From assembly GCA_013288075.1 (NCBI GenBank), contig JABDCQ010000001.1:1-64000 (forward strand): a stretch of DNA of 64,000 nt, written 5' to 3'. The stretch is from Chlamydiota bacterium (lineage in GTDB: Bacteria > Chlamydiota > Chlamydiia > Chlamydiales > Rhabdochlamydiaceae). The notes below the pieces were generated by a model that saw only the letters and a list, made by a program, of their open reading frames with translations, made no database searches and was not told where the DNA came from. Of the stretch, positions 1 to 9,008 are shown piece after piece. Both the position numbers and the translations under genes were made by a program. Numbering within the stretch: the stretch's first letter is position 1; every line of letters starts with the position of its first letter.

Positions 1-1
1 A

Positions 2-325
2 GTAGAATTTGAATGGGCTGTGATGACAAGGGATGTTCTTCCGGACAGTAGGAATAAGAGTTATGATTTCCAAAAGCAGCTTGCAGAATCGAAGGGTTAC
101 AAAGTTCCGGGGTTCTTCGATGCTGCTACTTGTATTCTTTGGGAAAACCGTTATTCAGGCGCTCGCCTTTATAGCAACACTCCATACACCTATACGCGTT
201 GCCATGAAGTGGTTGATGGCTATCGTTTGGTTGTTGGGGGCTTCGCCCCGGGCGGCTTGCACGTCGACAACTACGACGACGACGGCGACGAGAGCATTGG
301 CGTTGCGGGCCTGCGGAAGTTCTAA
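2..325 (+). CDS. Hypothetical protein, C-terminal part (open at left window edge)
   Basis: Frame stays open to the window start (VEFEWAVMTRDV...) and ends ...VVGGFAPGGLHVDNYDDDGDESIGVAGLRKF; protein-like composition, no family assigned. Confidence 0.6.
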   Translation, partial: VEFEWAVMTRDVLPDSRNKSYDFQKQLAESKGYKVPGFFDAATCILWENRYSGARLYSNTPYTYTRCHEVVDGYRLVVGGFAPGGLHVDNYDDDGDESIGVAGLRKF

Positions 326-534
326 GGCCACTCTGCCTTGGATATTTGGGCATTGATATCAGGCAATTGATTTTTGTTCTTTGTTCTTGATTTAGGCGTT
401 GCTGACGGATTTTTTTAAAAAGAGACATCTTCTATAGAAAACTATCTTCTTTATCCTCTATATCCGTGCCTTAATCTTTGCCTATCTTGTTAATTCTCTT
501 TTTCTTTCTTTTTTCATCATTCATAATTCATCTT

Positions 535-987
535 TCATACTTCTCTTCGGAGGAGGTGTTGGATGGTTTGTTTGGTTTCTTCGAAGATTTCTACTTCCGA
601 GGTGAGGGCCTCTACTTCTTCTAGGGTAAACCAGCGGAGGGAGGAGTCTTTGAGTAAATCTCCTTGAAGGGGTTTTGCCAGATAAATAAAGTCGATATGC
701 TGATGGGCTGGGGTGTCTTTATGGGAAGGGATATTTTCTAGAAGGCAAAGATAGGGCCGAGGAACACTTGTAGCATTTGCAAAATCTACTTTGATGTTTT
801 CTTGCTCAATAATCTCTACAACAAGGCCTGTTTCTTCTAAAACTTCTCTTAGGGCGGCTTCGTGAGGTGTTTCATTTTTCTCTACATGACCGCCGGGAGG
901 CAGCCACTTGGTGGGTTTTTTATGCTCTAAAAGAAGAACTTTGCCTTCTTTTATAATATAGGCTGTGGCCGTGAAGTGCTTTTCCAT
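535..987 (-). CDS. Nudix hydrolase
   Basis: Nudix box GGHVEKNETPHEAALREVLEETGL. Confidence 0.93.
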   Translation of the reverse strand: MEKHFTATAYIIKEGKVLLLEHKKPTKWLPPGGHVEKNETPHEAALREVLEETGLVVEIIEQENIKVDFANATSVPRPYLCLLENIPSHKDTPAHQHIDFIYLAKPLQGDLLKDSSLRWFTLEEVEALTSEVEIFEETKQTIQHLLRREV

Positions 988-995
988 GCGAGTCT

Positions 996-2765
996 CTATT
1001 TTTTGCCGTAGTGATTGAGGAACGGTGTGATAATGTTATACGACCAGACCCCATGTGTCCAAGTGAAATCTTGCTTGAGTAGGTCAATCATCCCTTCAAT
1101 TTTGTTTCGAATCGCAATTTTTACGGCGGGCTTTGCAAGTTTATAGCCTTCTGTCCCTTTTTCACTTAAGAGATCAATAAGCTCTTCTGTAAGGACTTCC
1201 CTTGCGTCTTCTAGCTTCTTTTTATCCTTTTCTGTAACAATCTCTTTTGTTGGCTCAAAGGAAGTATTAGCAATTTTAAGAAGGGATGCTAGTTGGCTAT
1301 TTTTCCCTTGCTCATTAAAGATGGTGTTAAGGAAATAGTTTAAGCTAATTATAGAAGTGTTAGCGGTAGCCTTAAGAATGGTATCGTCCCACTTTTCTTT
1401 TATAGCGCCCAGAGTAGAATCATACATCCACGATCCCCATCCTTGATTTTCTTTTCTTTTTTCTTTTAAAGCTGCTTCTAATTCTCTCGGATTTGTAATG
1501 GTTAAAAAAGGTGTGATGTAAAAGATTTCCTTGTGAAGGTTTTCCAAAATAATGCGTCTTTCTTGAGGCAAATCAGCGCTGTTATTGACTCCTGTAGATT
1601 CTTTCACAGCATCTCGTATTTTTGTAAGAACATTACAAATAATGAGATCGGCTTGGTATGTGTACCCGCTTTTATCTGTAGAAGGGGTTGTTCTCTTTAT
1701 GATGTCTTGGATAATTCCTCTTTTAAGGATTAGGGAAACTCCTTTTTTATCGAGGATAAGGTTAGCTATGCATTGAGGAATAAACACTAAGGCGATCCAA
1801 GGAATAAAAAATACGATTTTTGTTAGGCCTTGTATAGAGAAATTCATTAATGAATGGAATTTAACACTCCGAGGAATTTGAATGGCGTTAAAAATTTTAA
1901 ATGCGACATGATTTGCAAATTTAAATTTTGGCAGAAATTTATTAACAAGGACTTTAGCAAATTTTTCTAGCTTGGCTTGAAAGGTGGGTTCTTTAGGGCG
2001 AAGGGGGTTATCGTTAGGTGGCTCACTAAAAAGGTTCATAAGACTTAAAGGAATGGTAGCACCAAGAGGCGCTTTCGTAGGGTCTGATTCTGCACTTCTT
2101 ACAAGATTTCCCCAAAGATCTCTCATAAACTGAAGACTATTTGTAATGGATTCTTGATTAGCTGTATCTAAAGCTTCTTGGGAGTGCTTTTCTAGAATTT
2201 CTGTTTTAATATTTTTAAATGCGCCTTCAACTAAGAAACTTAATATAAGACGGACAATGGGATAGACAAGTGTTTTTATGAAAAACTTCTTGATTTTAGA
2301 GGTTTGGGATTGATCGACAATAGCGAAAAAACGCTCTTTCAGTGTAATATTATTCGTCCCTGCTACCAGATTCGCGTAAAAATTTCGATCAATTGATCCT
2401 TTTCCATTGGTTAATTTAGCATCTTGATTTAGATTTAACCCCAAAAATCCTAAATCGCCTTCACAAATTAGCTGCAGTGTGTACCAACTAGTGATATTGG
2501 TTGTGAGTTTTTTTGTTTCTTCCTCGTAGGTAGGAGCCTCTGGGATTGTATAATGATCTTGGTTTGTGTTAGGCTGAATTTCTCCAATTTCAAGCGGAGT
2601 AGGTGCTTGGGGAATTTGGGCAATAGGAGAGGCGCCTCTTGAGAAGATTTTTGATGACATGCTCCCTATTTTACTATTGCTAAGCGTATTGTATGTGGCG
2701 CCGATTCCTATTCCTACGGGCGTGTGGGTCGCAAGTGTTTTTATATAAGAAGTAATAGAATTCAT
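996..2765 (-). CDS. Hypothetical protein, 589 aa, with a central hydrophobic segment
   Basis: Long ORF; hydrophobic stretch IVFFIPWIALVFIPQCIANLIL; no family recognised. Confidence 0.8.
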   Translation of the reverse strand: MNSITSYIKTLATHTPVGIGIGATYNTLSNSKIGSMSSKIFSRGASPIAQIPQAPTPLEIGEIQPNTNQDHYTIPEAPTYEEETKKLTTNITSWYTLQLICEGDLGFLGLNLNQDAKLTNGKGSIDRNFYANLVAGTNNITLKERFFAIVDQSQTSKIKKFFIKTLVYPIVRLILSFLVEGAFKNIKTEILEKHSQEALDTANQESITNSLQFMRDLWGNLVRSAESDPTKAPLGATIPLSLMNLFSEPPNDNPLRPKEPTFQAKLEKFAKVLVNKFLPKFKFANHVAFKIFNAIQIPRSVKFHSLMNFSIQGLTKIVFFIPWIALVFIPQCIANLILDKKGVSLILKRGIIQDIIKRTTPSTDKSGYTYQADLIICNVLTKIRDAVKESTGVNNSADLPQERRIILENLHKEIFYITPFLTITNPRELEAALKEKRKENQGWGSWMYDSTLGAIKEKWDDTILKATANTSIISLNYFLNTIFNEQGKNSQLASLLKIANTSFEPTKEIVTEKDKKKLEDAREVLTEELIDLLSEKGTEGYKLAKPAVKIAIRNKIEGMIDLLKQDFTWTHGVWSYNIITPFLNHYGKK

Positions 2766-2864
2766 GAGAATCTACCTTATTTTGTTATTTTAATTTATTT
2801 ATTTTACTATTTAATTTGATTTAAGTCTAATTTGTAAATATTTTTTATTTAAAGGATTTATTTG

Positions 2865-3497
2865 ATGGAACTATTTGAAGAACTTTTAAGTATTGCCGAT
2901 TGCCTTTTAGGTCCTAAGGGGTGCCCTTGGGATAAAGAACAAACTTTTCATAGTTTACAGCCTTATTTAATGGAAGAGGCTCATGAGGTATTAGAAGCTA
3001 TTGACGCTAATGTAAAGGAGAAAATTGTCGAGGAGTTGGGCGATCTTCTATATGTCATTATTTTTTATGCAAAAATTGGAGAAAAAGAAGGGGGTTTTAG
3101 TATCAAAGATATTCTTGAGAGAATCTGTAAAAAATTAATTTACAGACATCCCCATATATTTGGAGAGGAATCGGCTGAAACGCCTGAAGAGGTAGTTGCT
3201 TTATATGAAAAAGTGAAAAAAATAGAAAAGGCTCATGAAAACCGAGAGAGCATCTTGGATGGAATCCCTCCAACGCTTCCTCTTCTTGTTAAAGCTCAAA
3301 AGATCTTAAGCAGAATAGCTAAGGCTGAAGGAAAAAAGGAAAAAGAAAAGCTAGAAGAAAAACAGATAGCAGAAGAGCTTATAGCCCTCATAAAAAAAGC
3401 CAATGCAGCAGACCTTGACCTAGAAAGCACCCTAAGGCGAGCCCTTTCCAATCTGGAACTTGCCTTCAAGAAAAAAGAAAGAAGAAAAGAAGAGTAA
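2865..3497 (+). CDS. mazG: Nucleoside triphosphate pyrophosphohydrolase MazG
   Basis: MazG motifs LLGPKGCPWDKEQTFHSLQPYLMEEAHEVLEAI and EELGDLLYVIIFYAKIGEKEG. Confidence 0.95.
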   Translation: MELFEELLSIADCLLGPKGCPWDKEQTFHSLQPYLMEEAHEVLEAIDANVKEKIVEELGDLLYVIIFYAKIGEKEGGFSIKDILERICKKLIYRHPHIFGEESAETPEEVVALYEKVKKIEKAHENRESILDGIPPTLPLLVKAQKILSRIAKAEGKKEKEKLEEKQIAEELIALIKKANAADLDLESTLRRALSNLELAFKKKERRKEE

Positions 3498-3545
3498 CAA
3501 GATGAACAGGATAGGGCAGGATATACAGGATGGGAAAAGGATGAA
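3498..3545 (+). repeat. Family D repeat arm (aacaggatg...aggatatacaggatg)
   Basis: aacaagatgaacaggatagggcaggatatacaggatg; same word near 8379, 11525, 34884 and 41217. Confidence 0.75.
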
Positions 3546-3559
3546 GAAAGAGAGAAGAA

Positions 3560-3820
3560 ATTTTCTTTCTTTGTCCCATTAGGGACTAGGGTACGTAGCC
3601 AGGGCGTGACGAAGGAACCCCTGGATAAAATAGCCTTTAAAATTGCGCTCCATTAGGAGCGCAGGAATCTTAAGACTTAAGACTCAGGTTTATGAATCTC
3701 TTTTTGTCATTCCTGCACTCCTATGGGAGTGCGATTTTGGGGAATCCATTTTATCCAGGGGTTCCTTCGTCACACCCTGGCTACGTACCCTAGTCCCTAA
3801 TGGGACAAAGAAAGAAAATT
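3560..3820. repeat. Long inverted repeat, family B, copy 1
   Basis: Arms gtcccattagggactagggtacgtagccagggcgtgacgaaggaacccctgga / tccaggggttccttcgtcacaccctggctacgtaccctagtccctaatgggac, about 53 bp with one mismatch. Confidence 0.95.
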
Positions 3821-3821
3821 T

Positions 3822-3953
3822 CCTCTCTCTCTTCTTCTCTGTGGTTTCTTCCCTCTGTGGTTAATTCTTTGGCTAACGCTTGAGCGCGCAAGGGCTTGTA
3901 TTTTTTTTAACCACAGAGACAAGAAACCTCAGAGGAAGAAAAGAGAGAGAAAG
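3822..3953. repeat. Inverted repeat, family A ('accacagag'), copy 1
   Basis: ctctgtggtttcttccctctgtggttaa ... ttaaccacagagacaagaaacctcagag with spacer gctaacgcttgagcgcgcaagggcttg. Confidence 0.92.
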
Positions 3954-4076
3954 GAATTTATCCCTCTTTGTTCATCTTGTTAATTCTTCTCTTCTTTTTT
4001 GCTGCTCTGTGGTTTTTATGTTGTACTATTTTTTCGGTCTTGCTTAATCTGTGTTTTACTAGAATGGAGCTTTCTC

Positions 4077-5066
4077 ATGAACTACAAGACCGCTTTGAGC
4101 GCTTTTACACTTGGCATTTCTTCTGTTTCTTTTGCTCAAGATTGCTATACAGATAATACGTGGGGTTTAGTAGGGGAGTGGACGATGATGCGCCGCAGCT
4201 TGCTTCATAGTGAGCGGATTGTAAAAAGCGACTCCGATACAAGTTGCACAGGCTGTGATGATGATGATTCCGTATTAAGCACAGGTCCCTTAGTTTCGGA
4301 ATTTGATTATGAGCCGGGTTTTCGTGTGGGGGCTTATTACCATCCAAGCGAGAGAAGGAGTTTGGAGCTGCTTTATTTAGATTGTGGCAAATGGCATTCT
4401 GAAAAAGAAGTGAATGGAGATGATGACTTAAGTTTTCCTTTTAAATGTTGCAATTATACGCATGACTTCCGAGAGGCAAGTGAAGCTAAGGCTAAGTATA
4501 ATTCCAATTTTTGGACGGCGGAATTCAACTATTGGAGGCATGTAACGCCTCGTTTTGAAGATTATTTTTCTGTCTCTTGGTTAGCCGGACTTCGCTACGT
4601 CAATTTGCATGAAAAATTTAATGTGGCATTTTTGAGAGATGCCAATGAAAGTCATTATAGAATTTCTGTAGAAAATTATATGCCAGGTATTCAGCTTGGA
4701 GGAAATGTGCAATTTAATCCTCAAAGATCATGGAGCTGGGATTTAACTGCAAAAATAGGGGTTCTTGTAGACATAGCGGAGCAAAAGACTTATTTGGGCG
4801 ATTATAACGATAGCGTAACACTTAGAAACCATGAAGGTGAAAAAACAGGTGCAACCTTTCTTGCAGAAGTCGCAGCTGCTTTAGCGTATCAATTCAATAC
4901 CCATTTCAATATTCATGGGGGATATCAAATGCTTTACCTTTCTGGTATTGCCTTAGCCCCAGAGCAAATCAGTAAACGCACAGGCCCCCATAGTGGCAGC
5001 GCCTGTAATTTAGATGGCCAAGCTATTGTTCACGGCTGGTTCTTAGGCCTGAGCTTCGGTTTCTAG
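4077..5066 (+). CDS. Major outer membrane protein-like (Legionella-type MOMP / Lpg1974-like family)
   Basis: Signal peptide MNYKTALSAFTLGISSVSFA; beta-rich, aromatic C-terminus (WFLGLSFGF); VGAYYHPSERRSLELLYLDCGKWHSE. Confidence 0.75.
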   Translation: MNYKTALSAFTLGISSVSFAQDCYTDNTWGLVGEWTMMRRSLLHSERIVKSDSDTSCTGCDDDDSVLSTGPLVSEFDYEPGFRVGAYYHPSERRSLELLYLDCGKWHSEKEVNGDDDLSFPFKCCNYTHDFREASEAKAKYNSNFWTAEFNYWRHVTPRFEDYFSVSWLAGLRYVNLHEKFNVAFLRDANESHYRISVENYMPGIQLGGNVQFNPQRSWSWDLTAKIGVLVDIAEQKTYLGDYNDSVTLRNHEGEKTGATFLAEVAAALAYQFNTHFNIHGGYQMLYLSGIALAPEQISKRTGPHSGSACNLDGQAIVHGWFLGLSFGF

Positions 5067-5309
5067 GGTGCGTTTTAAGTTATAAAGTGAGTTCATGTTG
5101 GAGTGATCTGCCCAAAAATTATCGCCTTTATCAAAGGCTTTCTGATCTGGCTTGGGCTTACCTGAGTAAATAGCGTCTTGTCTATTTGCCAACTGATCTA
5201 TTTTCTCACGTGTATTTTTTGTTTCTGCATCTGGCCCTGCTTCGCGGTTTTTATTGGAAATGGGAGAGACAGACAGATTTGTAGAGAGATTTACTGTTAA
5301 ATTAGACAT
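5043..5309 (-). CDS. Small hypothetical protein (MSNLTVNLSTNLSVS...)
   Basis: ORF; the longer ORF start (5384) would run into the SRP RNA, so the internal Met at 5309 is preferred. Confidence 0.5.
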   Translation of the reverse strand: MSNLTVNLSTNLSVSPISNKNREAGPDAETKNTREKIDQLANRQDAIYSGKPKPDQKAFDKGDNFWADHSNMNSLYNLKRTLETEAQA

Positions 5310-5348
5310 AGTTTTTTTTGGTTTTTTTGAAGAAAAATAGCCGGAGAT

Positions 5349-5445
5349 GGCTCTTAGCACAAACTGCATCCTAAAGGCTGCCACATTCCTGTTCTGACCT
5401 GGTTCGGATCGTTTTGTTCTAAAAGGTCCCCGGCTAAGAGCTCAG
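5349..5445 (-). ncRNA. ffs: Signal recognition particle RNA (4.5S/small bacterial SRP RNA)
   Basis: Minus strand: CTCTTAGC ... CCAGGTCAGAACAGGAATGTGGCAGCC ... GCTAAGAG; helix-8 core GGTCAG-ACA-GGAA-TGT-GGCAGCC plus complementary ends. Confidence 0.88.
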
Positions 5446-5463
5446 TATACCTTAAGGCTGATT

Positions 5464-6675
5464 TTAACGCGAGTCCTGTGTTTTTTTTATTTCTCTTTCT
5501 CCTGATGCAATGGCGCGCATATTTTCTAGCTTTGTGCCTGGGAAAAAGCCAGAGAGGATTTTAGGGACTTTATCGCCGTGCTCAGCCATGACATTTGCGC
5601 TATAGACACAAAGGCCAACGCCGTGTCCTTCTCCGTAGCCGGAAAATACGAGGGTGTCTCCCTTAAGAGCGAGAGTAAAATCATTACTTAATAATTTATT
5701 TTTGCCCACAATCTGTTGGAGTTTAAAGAAGTCTAGGTCTTGTGTTTTTGCTTTGCTCTTAAGTTTTGCTGCATAAACTTTATTTGAGTTTTTGTCGATG
5801 TAGAGATCAAGAGCTTGTACATCGTTTACTTTGGCAAGCTTTGCAAGTTCAGCTTTTGTTAAAGAGAAAGACCAGTGAGCTTTTTCTCTATCTTTTAAAG
5901 CTAAAGGCGCCTCTACTCCGGCAGGAGCTGGGACTTCTTTTCTGAAAACGGATGCGAATTCAGCGGTTTTTCCGGCGCAGTTTTTTGTCCAAGAAGAAGC
6001 AAAGGGTCTATTTTGGTAGGTAAGAACCATGTGGCGTGTAGCTTCAATAGCTCTATCAACATGCAGGTTTTGGAAAACAAGAGCATAGCCTTGGTAGCCA
6101 ACATCTTTTGCATCTACATGCCAAAATACATTAGGATTGCGCTCTAGATGGTAGTACACATTTGTTCTTTCAATAATCGTTAGAGCTTCCATCACTTCTT
6201 TATTAAGAGCGGTAGGGAACTCTGCAGTAAGAATAGATCTTAAATAGTTTTCTACATCAAGTTCGTTAACGATGTTAAAGGATCCAGCTTCCGCATATAT
6301 TTCGACACATCCTTTATATTGAATGCCATTAACTAAAATAGAGCTTTGAGAATCTCCTGGAACGATACGTATTTGACTTGCTCCTGGAATGAGATTTCCC
6401 CATTTAATACCTTGTTCGGTTAAGGAAAAATTAGCGCGTTTCCCAGAAGATTCAGAAGAAATTAACACACCATCTTGGGGGTTATAAAGTTGGTAGCGCC
6501 CTTTAACCTCTAGAACCAAATCTTTTGTATGCTTGGCTAAAAGCACTTTAATTGTTGCAGGTTTTGAGTGTTGAGAGATATCTGTTTGAAGTCTTGCTGC
6601 TTGCAAGCTTGTCAAAGAGCTCCCCATTGATAAAGCCAGCAATGTGCAGGCATAAAATGTGTGTTTAATGTTCAT
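5464..6675 (-). CDS. spoIID: SpoIID/LytB-domain protein (peptidoglycan remodelling)
   Basis: [17 protein letters not shown]...[13 protein letters not shown] and [22 protein letters not shown] motifs; signal peptide. Confidence 0.82.
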   Translation of the reverse strand: MNIKHTFYACTLLALSMGSSLTSLQAARLQTDISQHSKPATIKVLLAKHTKDLVLEVKGRYQLYNPQDGVLISSESSGKRANFSLTEQGIKWGNLIPGASQIRIVPGDSQSSILVNGIQYKGCVEIYAEAGSFNIVNELDVENYLRSILTAEFPTALNKEVMEALTIIERTNVYYHLERNPNVFWHVDAKDVGYQGYALVFQNLHVDRAIEATRHMVLTYQNRPFASSWTKNCAGKTAEFASVFRKEVPAPAGVEAPLALKDREKAHWSFSLTKAELAKLAKVNDVQALDLYIDKNSNKVYAAKLKSKAKTQDLDFFKLQQIVGKNKLLSNDFTLALKGDTLVFSGYGEGHGVGLCVYSANVMAEHGDKVPKILSGFFPGTKLENMRAIASGEREIKKTQDSR

Positions 6676-7687
6676 GATCTTCTCCATAATTGGTTGGCCA
6701 TTGTCTGCCAAAATGTTTATAAGCTAGGTTTGTGGCAACTCTTCCTCTAGGCGTACGTTTTAAAAATCCTTGCATAATGAGATAAGGTTCATATACCTCA
6801 GAAAGTGTTGTCTGCTCTTCTCCAATAGCAACTGCAAGAGTGCTTAACCCAACAGGACCTCCGTTATGATGGTCGATAATGATTTCCAAAATCTTTTTGT
6901 CCATCTCATCGAGTCCTAAATGGTCTATAGAAAGCATTTCAAGTGCTTCTTTTGCAGCTTTTTGATCGACACTAGTAATACCCTTCATTTGGGCAAAATC
7001 ACGCACCCAACGCAAAAGGTTGTTTGCAATGCGCGGAGTTCCTCTTGCACGAAGAGCAATTTCAAGGGCTCCTTCTTTCTCAAGCGGTAGATTAAGGATT
7101 TTAGCGGATCTTTGGATAATCGTTTGCAGAATAGGAGGCTCATAGTAATCAAGGCGGCAGGTAAAGCCAAATCTAGAGCGCATAGGGCTTGTTAAAAGTC
7201 CAATGCGGGTGGTAGCTCCTACAAGGGTAAACTTGTTCAGTTTTACTTGGACGCTTCGAGCGCTTGGGCCGCTATCAATAAGAAGATCTAGAACAAAATC
7301 TTCCATAGCGGGATAAAGGTATTCTTCGACAGTGCGGCTAAGTCTATGAATTTCGTCGATAAAGAGGATGTCTCCCTCTTTTAAGTTAGTTAAAATTCCA
7401 GCGAGATCTCCAGCTTTTTCTATCATGGGACCGGATGTGACAACAAGATTAACGCCCATGGTTTTTGCTAAAATGTGGGCAAGTGTTGTTTTGCCAAGTC
7501 CTGGAGGGCCATAAAAAAGAGCGTGGCCAAGCGCTTCTTCACGCATTTTTGCAGCGCCGAGAAATACTTCAAGCCTCTCTCTAATCGCTTCCTGCCCTGT
7601 AAAATCTTTAAGGGATGCAGGACGTAGAGGCATTTCAAATGTCTCGTCTTCTTTTTTCCAAGTAGATTCAATGTATGATTCTGTCAT
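6665..7687 (-). CDS. ruvB: Holliday junction DNA helicase RuvB
   Basis: [60 protein letters not shown]. Confidence 0.97.
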   Translation of the reverse strand: MTESYIESTWKKEDETFEMPLRPASLKDFTGQEAIRERLEVFLGAAKMREEALGHALFYGPPGLGKTTLAHILAKTMGVNLVVTSGPMIEKAGDLAGILTNLKEGDILFIDEIHRLSRTVEEYLYPAMEDFVLDLLIDSGPSARSVQVKLNKFTLVGATTRIGLLTSPMRSRFGFTCRLDYYEPPILQTIIQRSAKILNLPLEKEGALEIALRARGTPRIANNLLRWVRDFAQMKGITSVDQKAAKEALEMLSIDHLGLDEMDKKILEIIIDHHNGGPVGLSTLAVAIGEEQTTLSEVYEPYLIMQGFLKRTPRGRVATNLAYKHFGRQWPTNYGEDHEH

Positions 7688-7784
7688 AACCCAAAACAAG
7701 CTGTCTATTTAAAAACTCTAGCAAGAAATCGATTTCACGCGCTATACCTATTGTTGAGTTGGGGTAAAATAACAAAGAGGGTTT

Positions 7785-8351
7785 ATGAGCATTCAATCAG
7801 ATCGCTGGATTCGCCAAATGGCAAAAACACATGGTATGATAGAACCATTTGAAGATAAACAGGTGCGTTATGTAGATGAAGAGAAGGTCATTAGCTACGG
7901 TCTTTCGAGTTATGGCTATGATCTGCGTGTGGGTAATGAATTTAAGATTTTTACTAACAAAAGCGGAGCTATTATTGATCCCAAAAATTTTAATGAAGAC
8001 GCTTTTATTCATCATGAAGGGGATTTTTGTATTGTGCCGCCTAATTCTTTTGCGCTTGCAAAGAGTGTGGAGCATTTTCGTATTCCAAGAGATGTTCTTG
8101 TTTTATGCATTGGGAAATCGACTTATGCAAGATGTGGAATTATTGTGAATGTGACGCCTTTTGAGCCTGAATGGGAAGGCTATGTGGTATTAGAGATTTC
8201 TAATACAACGCCTCTTCCTGCTAAAATTTATGCGAATGAAGGCCTTGCTCAGGTGCTCTTTTATAAAGCGTCTGATGTTTGCGAAACCTCCTATGCAGAC
8301 CGCAAAGGCAGATACATGAGCCAGCAAGAGATTGTGCTACCCCACGCATGA
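7785..8351 (+). CDS. dcd: dCTP deaminase
   Basis: [45 protein letters not shown]. Confidence 0.95.
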   Translation: MSIQSDRWIRQMAKTHGMIEPFEDKQVRYVDEEKVISYGLSSYGYDLRVGNEFKIFTNKSGAIIDPKNFNEDAFIHHEGDFCIVPPNSFALAKSVEHFRIPRDVLVLCIGKSTYARCGIIVNVTPFEPEWEGYVVLEISNTTPLPAKIYANEGLAQVLFYKASDVCETSYADRKGRYMSQQEIVLPHA

Positions 8352-8378
8352 AAAAGAAAACCAAAGAGAAGAAAAAAA

Positions 8379-8640
8379 TAACAGGATGAACAGGATAAGA
8401 TAGGATATACAAGATGAAGAAGGAGAGAGGAATTTTCTTTCTTTCTTCTCTCTGTGTGCTCTGTGATCTCTGTGGTAAAAAAATATGCTAACACATTGGA
8501 TGCAGCGGTCTGCGATAAATTTTTAACCACAGAGATCACAGAGCACACAGAGAGAAGAAAGAAAGAAAATTCCTCTTATTTTTCTTTATCCTTTTTCTAT
8601 CCTGTATATCATGCTTTATCCTGTTCATCCTGTTATTCTT
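8379..8640. repeat. Nested inverted repeat, families D (outer) and C (inner), copy 1
   Basis: Inner arms 8431-8572: ttctctctgtgtgctctgtgatctctgtggt / accacagagatcacagagcacacagagagaa; outer aacaggatgaacaggata / atcctgttcatcctgtt. Confidence 0.95.
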
Positions 8641-8693
8641 CTCTTGGTTTTATTTGTGGTAAAAAAAGGGTTAAGTGAAGTAAGCAGAGGGAT

Positions 8694-9008
8694 ATGAAGA
8701 AGATAAAGCCGAAGCAAAAGTTTTATGAAGCGTTTATTTTGCGCTCCTGGTGGGTATTGCTCGCCCTAGGGGGCGGGTATTTGCTCTATGTTCAAGGGAT
8801 TCAAAAGAAAGAGGCGACACTTCAAGAGCTTGCCAAAAAACTTTATGATCTTGAAGAAGAAAGAGGAAAAGCGCTAGAAGAAAGAGAAGACTTGCTTCTT
8901 CAGATTAATAGCCAAAGTGATCCAGAATGGATCCAGATGACCCTCATGAAGGGTTTAGGTGTTGTTCCTGAAGGTCAGGTAAAAGTTTACTTTAAGAAAG
9001 AAGAGTGA
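8694..9008 (+). CDS. Small membrane coiled-coil protein, FtsB/DivIC (septum formation initiator)-like
   Basis: TM WWVLLALGGGYLLYV, coiled coil, then PEWIQMTLMKGLGVVPEGQVKVYFKK resembling the FtsB/DivIC C-terminus. Confidence 0.55.
   Translation: MKKIKPKQKFYEAFILRSWWVLLALGGGYLLYVQGIQKKEATLQELAKKLYDLEEERGKALEEREDLLLQINSQSDPEWIQMTLMKGLGVVPEGQVKVYFKKEE

Noticed and set aside
33-428. Overlapping ORFs 33-356 (+) and 126-428 (-)
   Set aside because: They overlap the open frame 2-325 and read as low-complexity (STTTTTTATRALALRA, RRRRRRSCRRASRP)
3560-3820. CRISPR array or IS element in the repeat-rich intergenic regions
   Set aside because: Repeats are single long palindromes, not regularly spaced short repeats with unique spacers, and no transposase ORF is present in any of them
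6665-6711. Long overlap of the SpoIID ORF with ruvB (47 nt)
   Set aside because: An internal Met at 6675 starts a clean signal peptide, reducing the overlap to 11 nt
8454-8678. Small ORFs reading MCSVISVVK...TTEITEHTERRKK or NHRDHRAHREKK (8291-8548, 8454-8678, 11512-11845, 34962-35147 and similar)
   Set aside because: They are translations of the palindromic repeats themselves; arms give the same peptide on both strands and no codon-like conservation is seen
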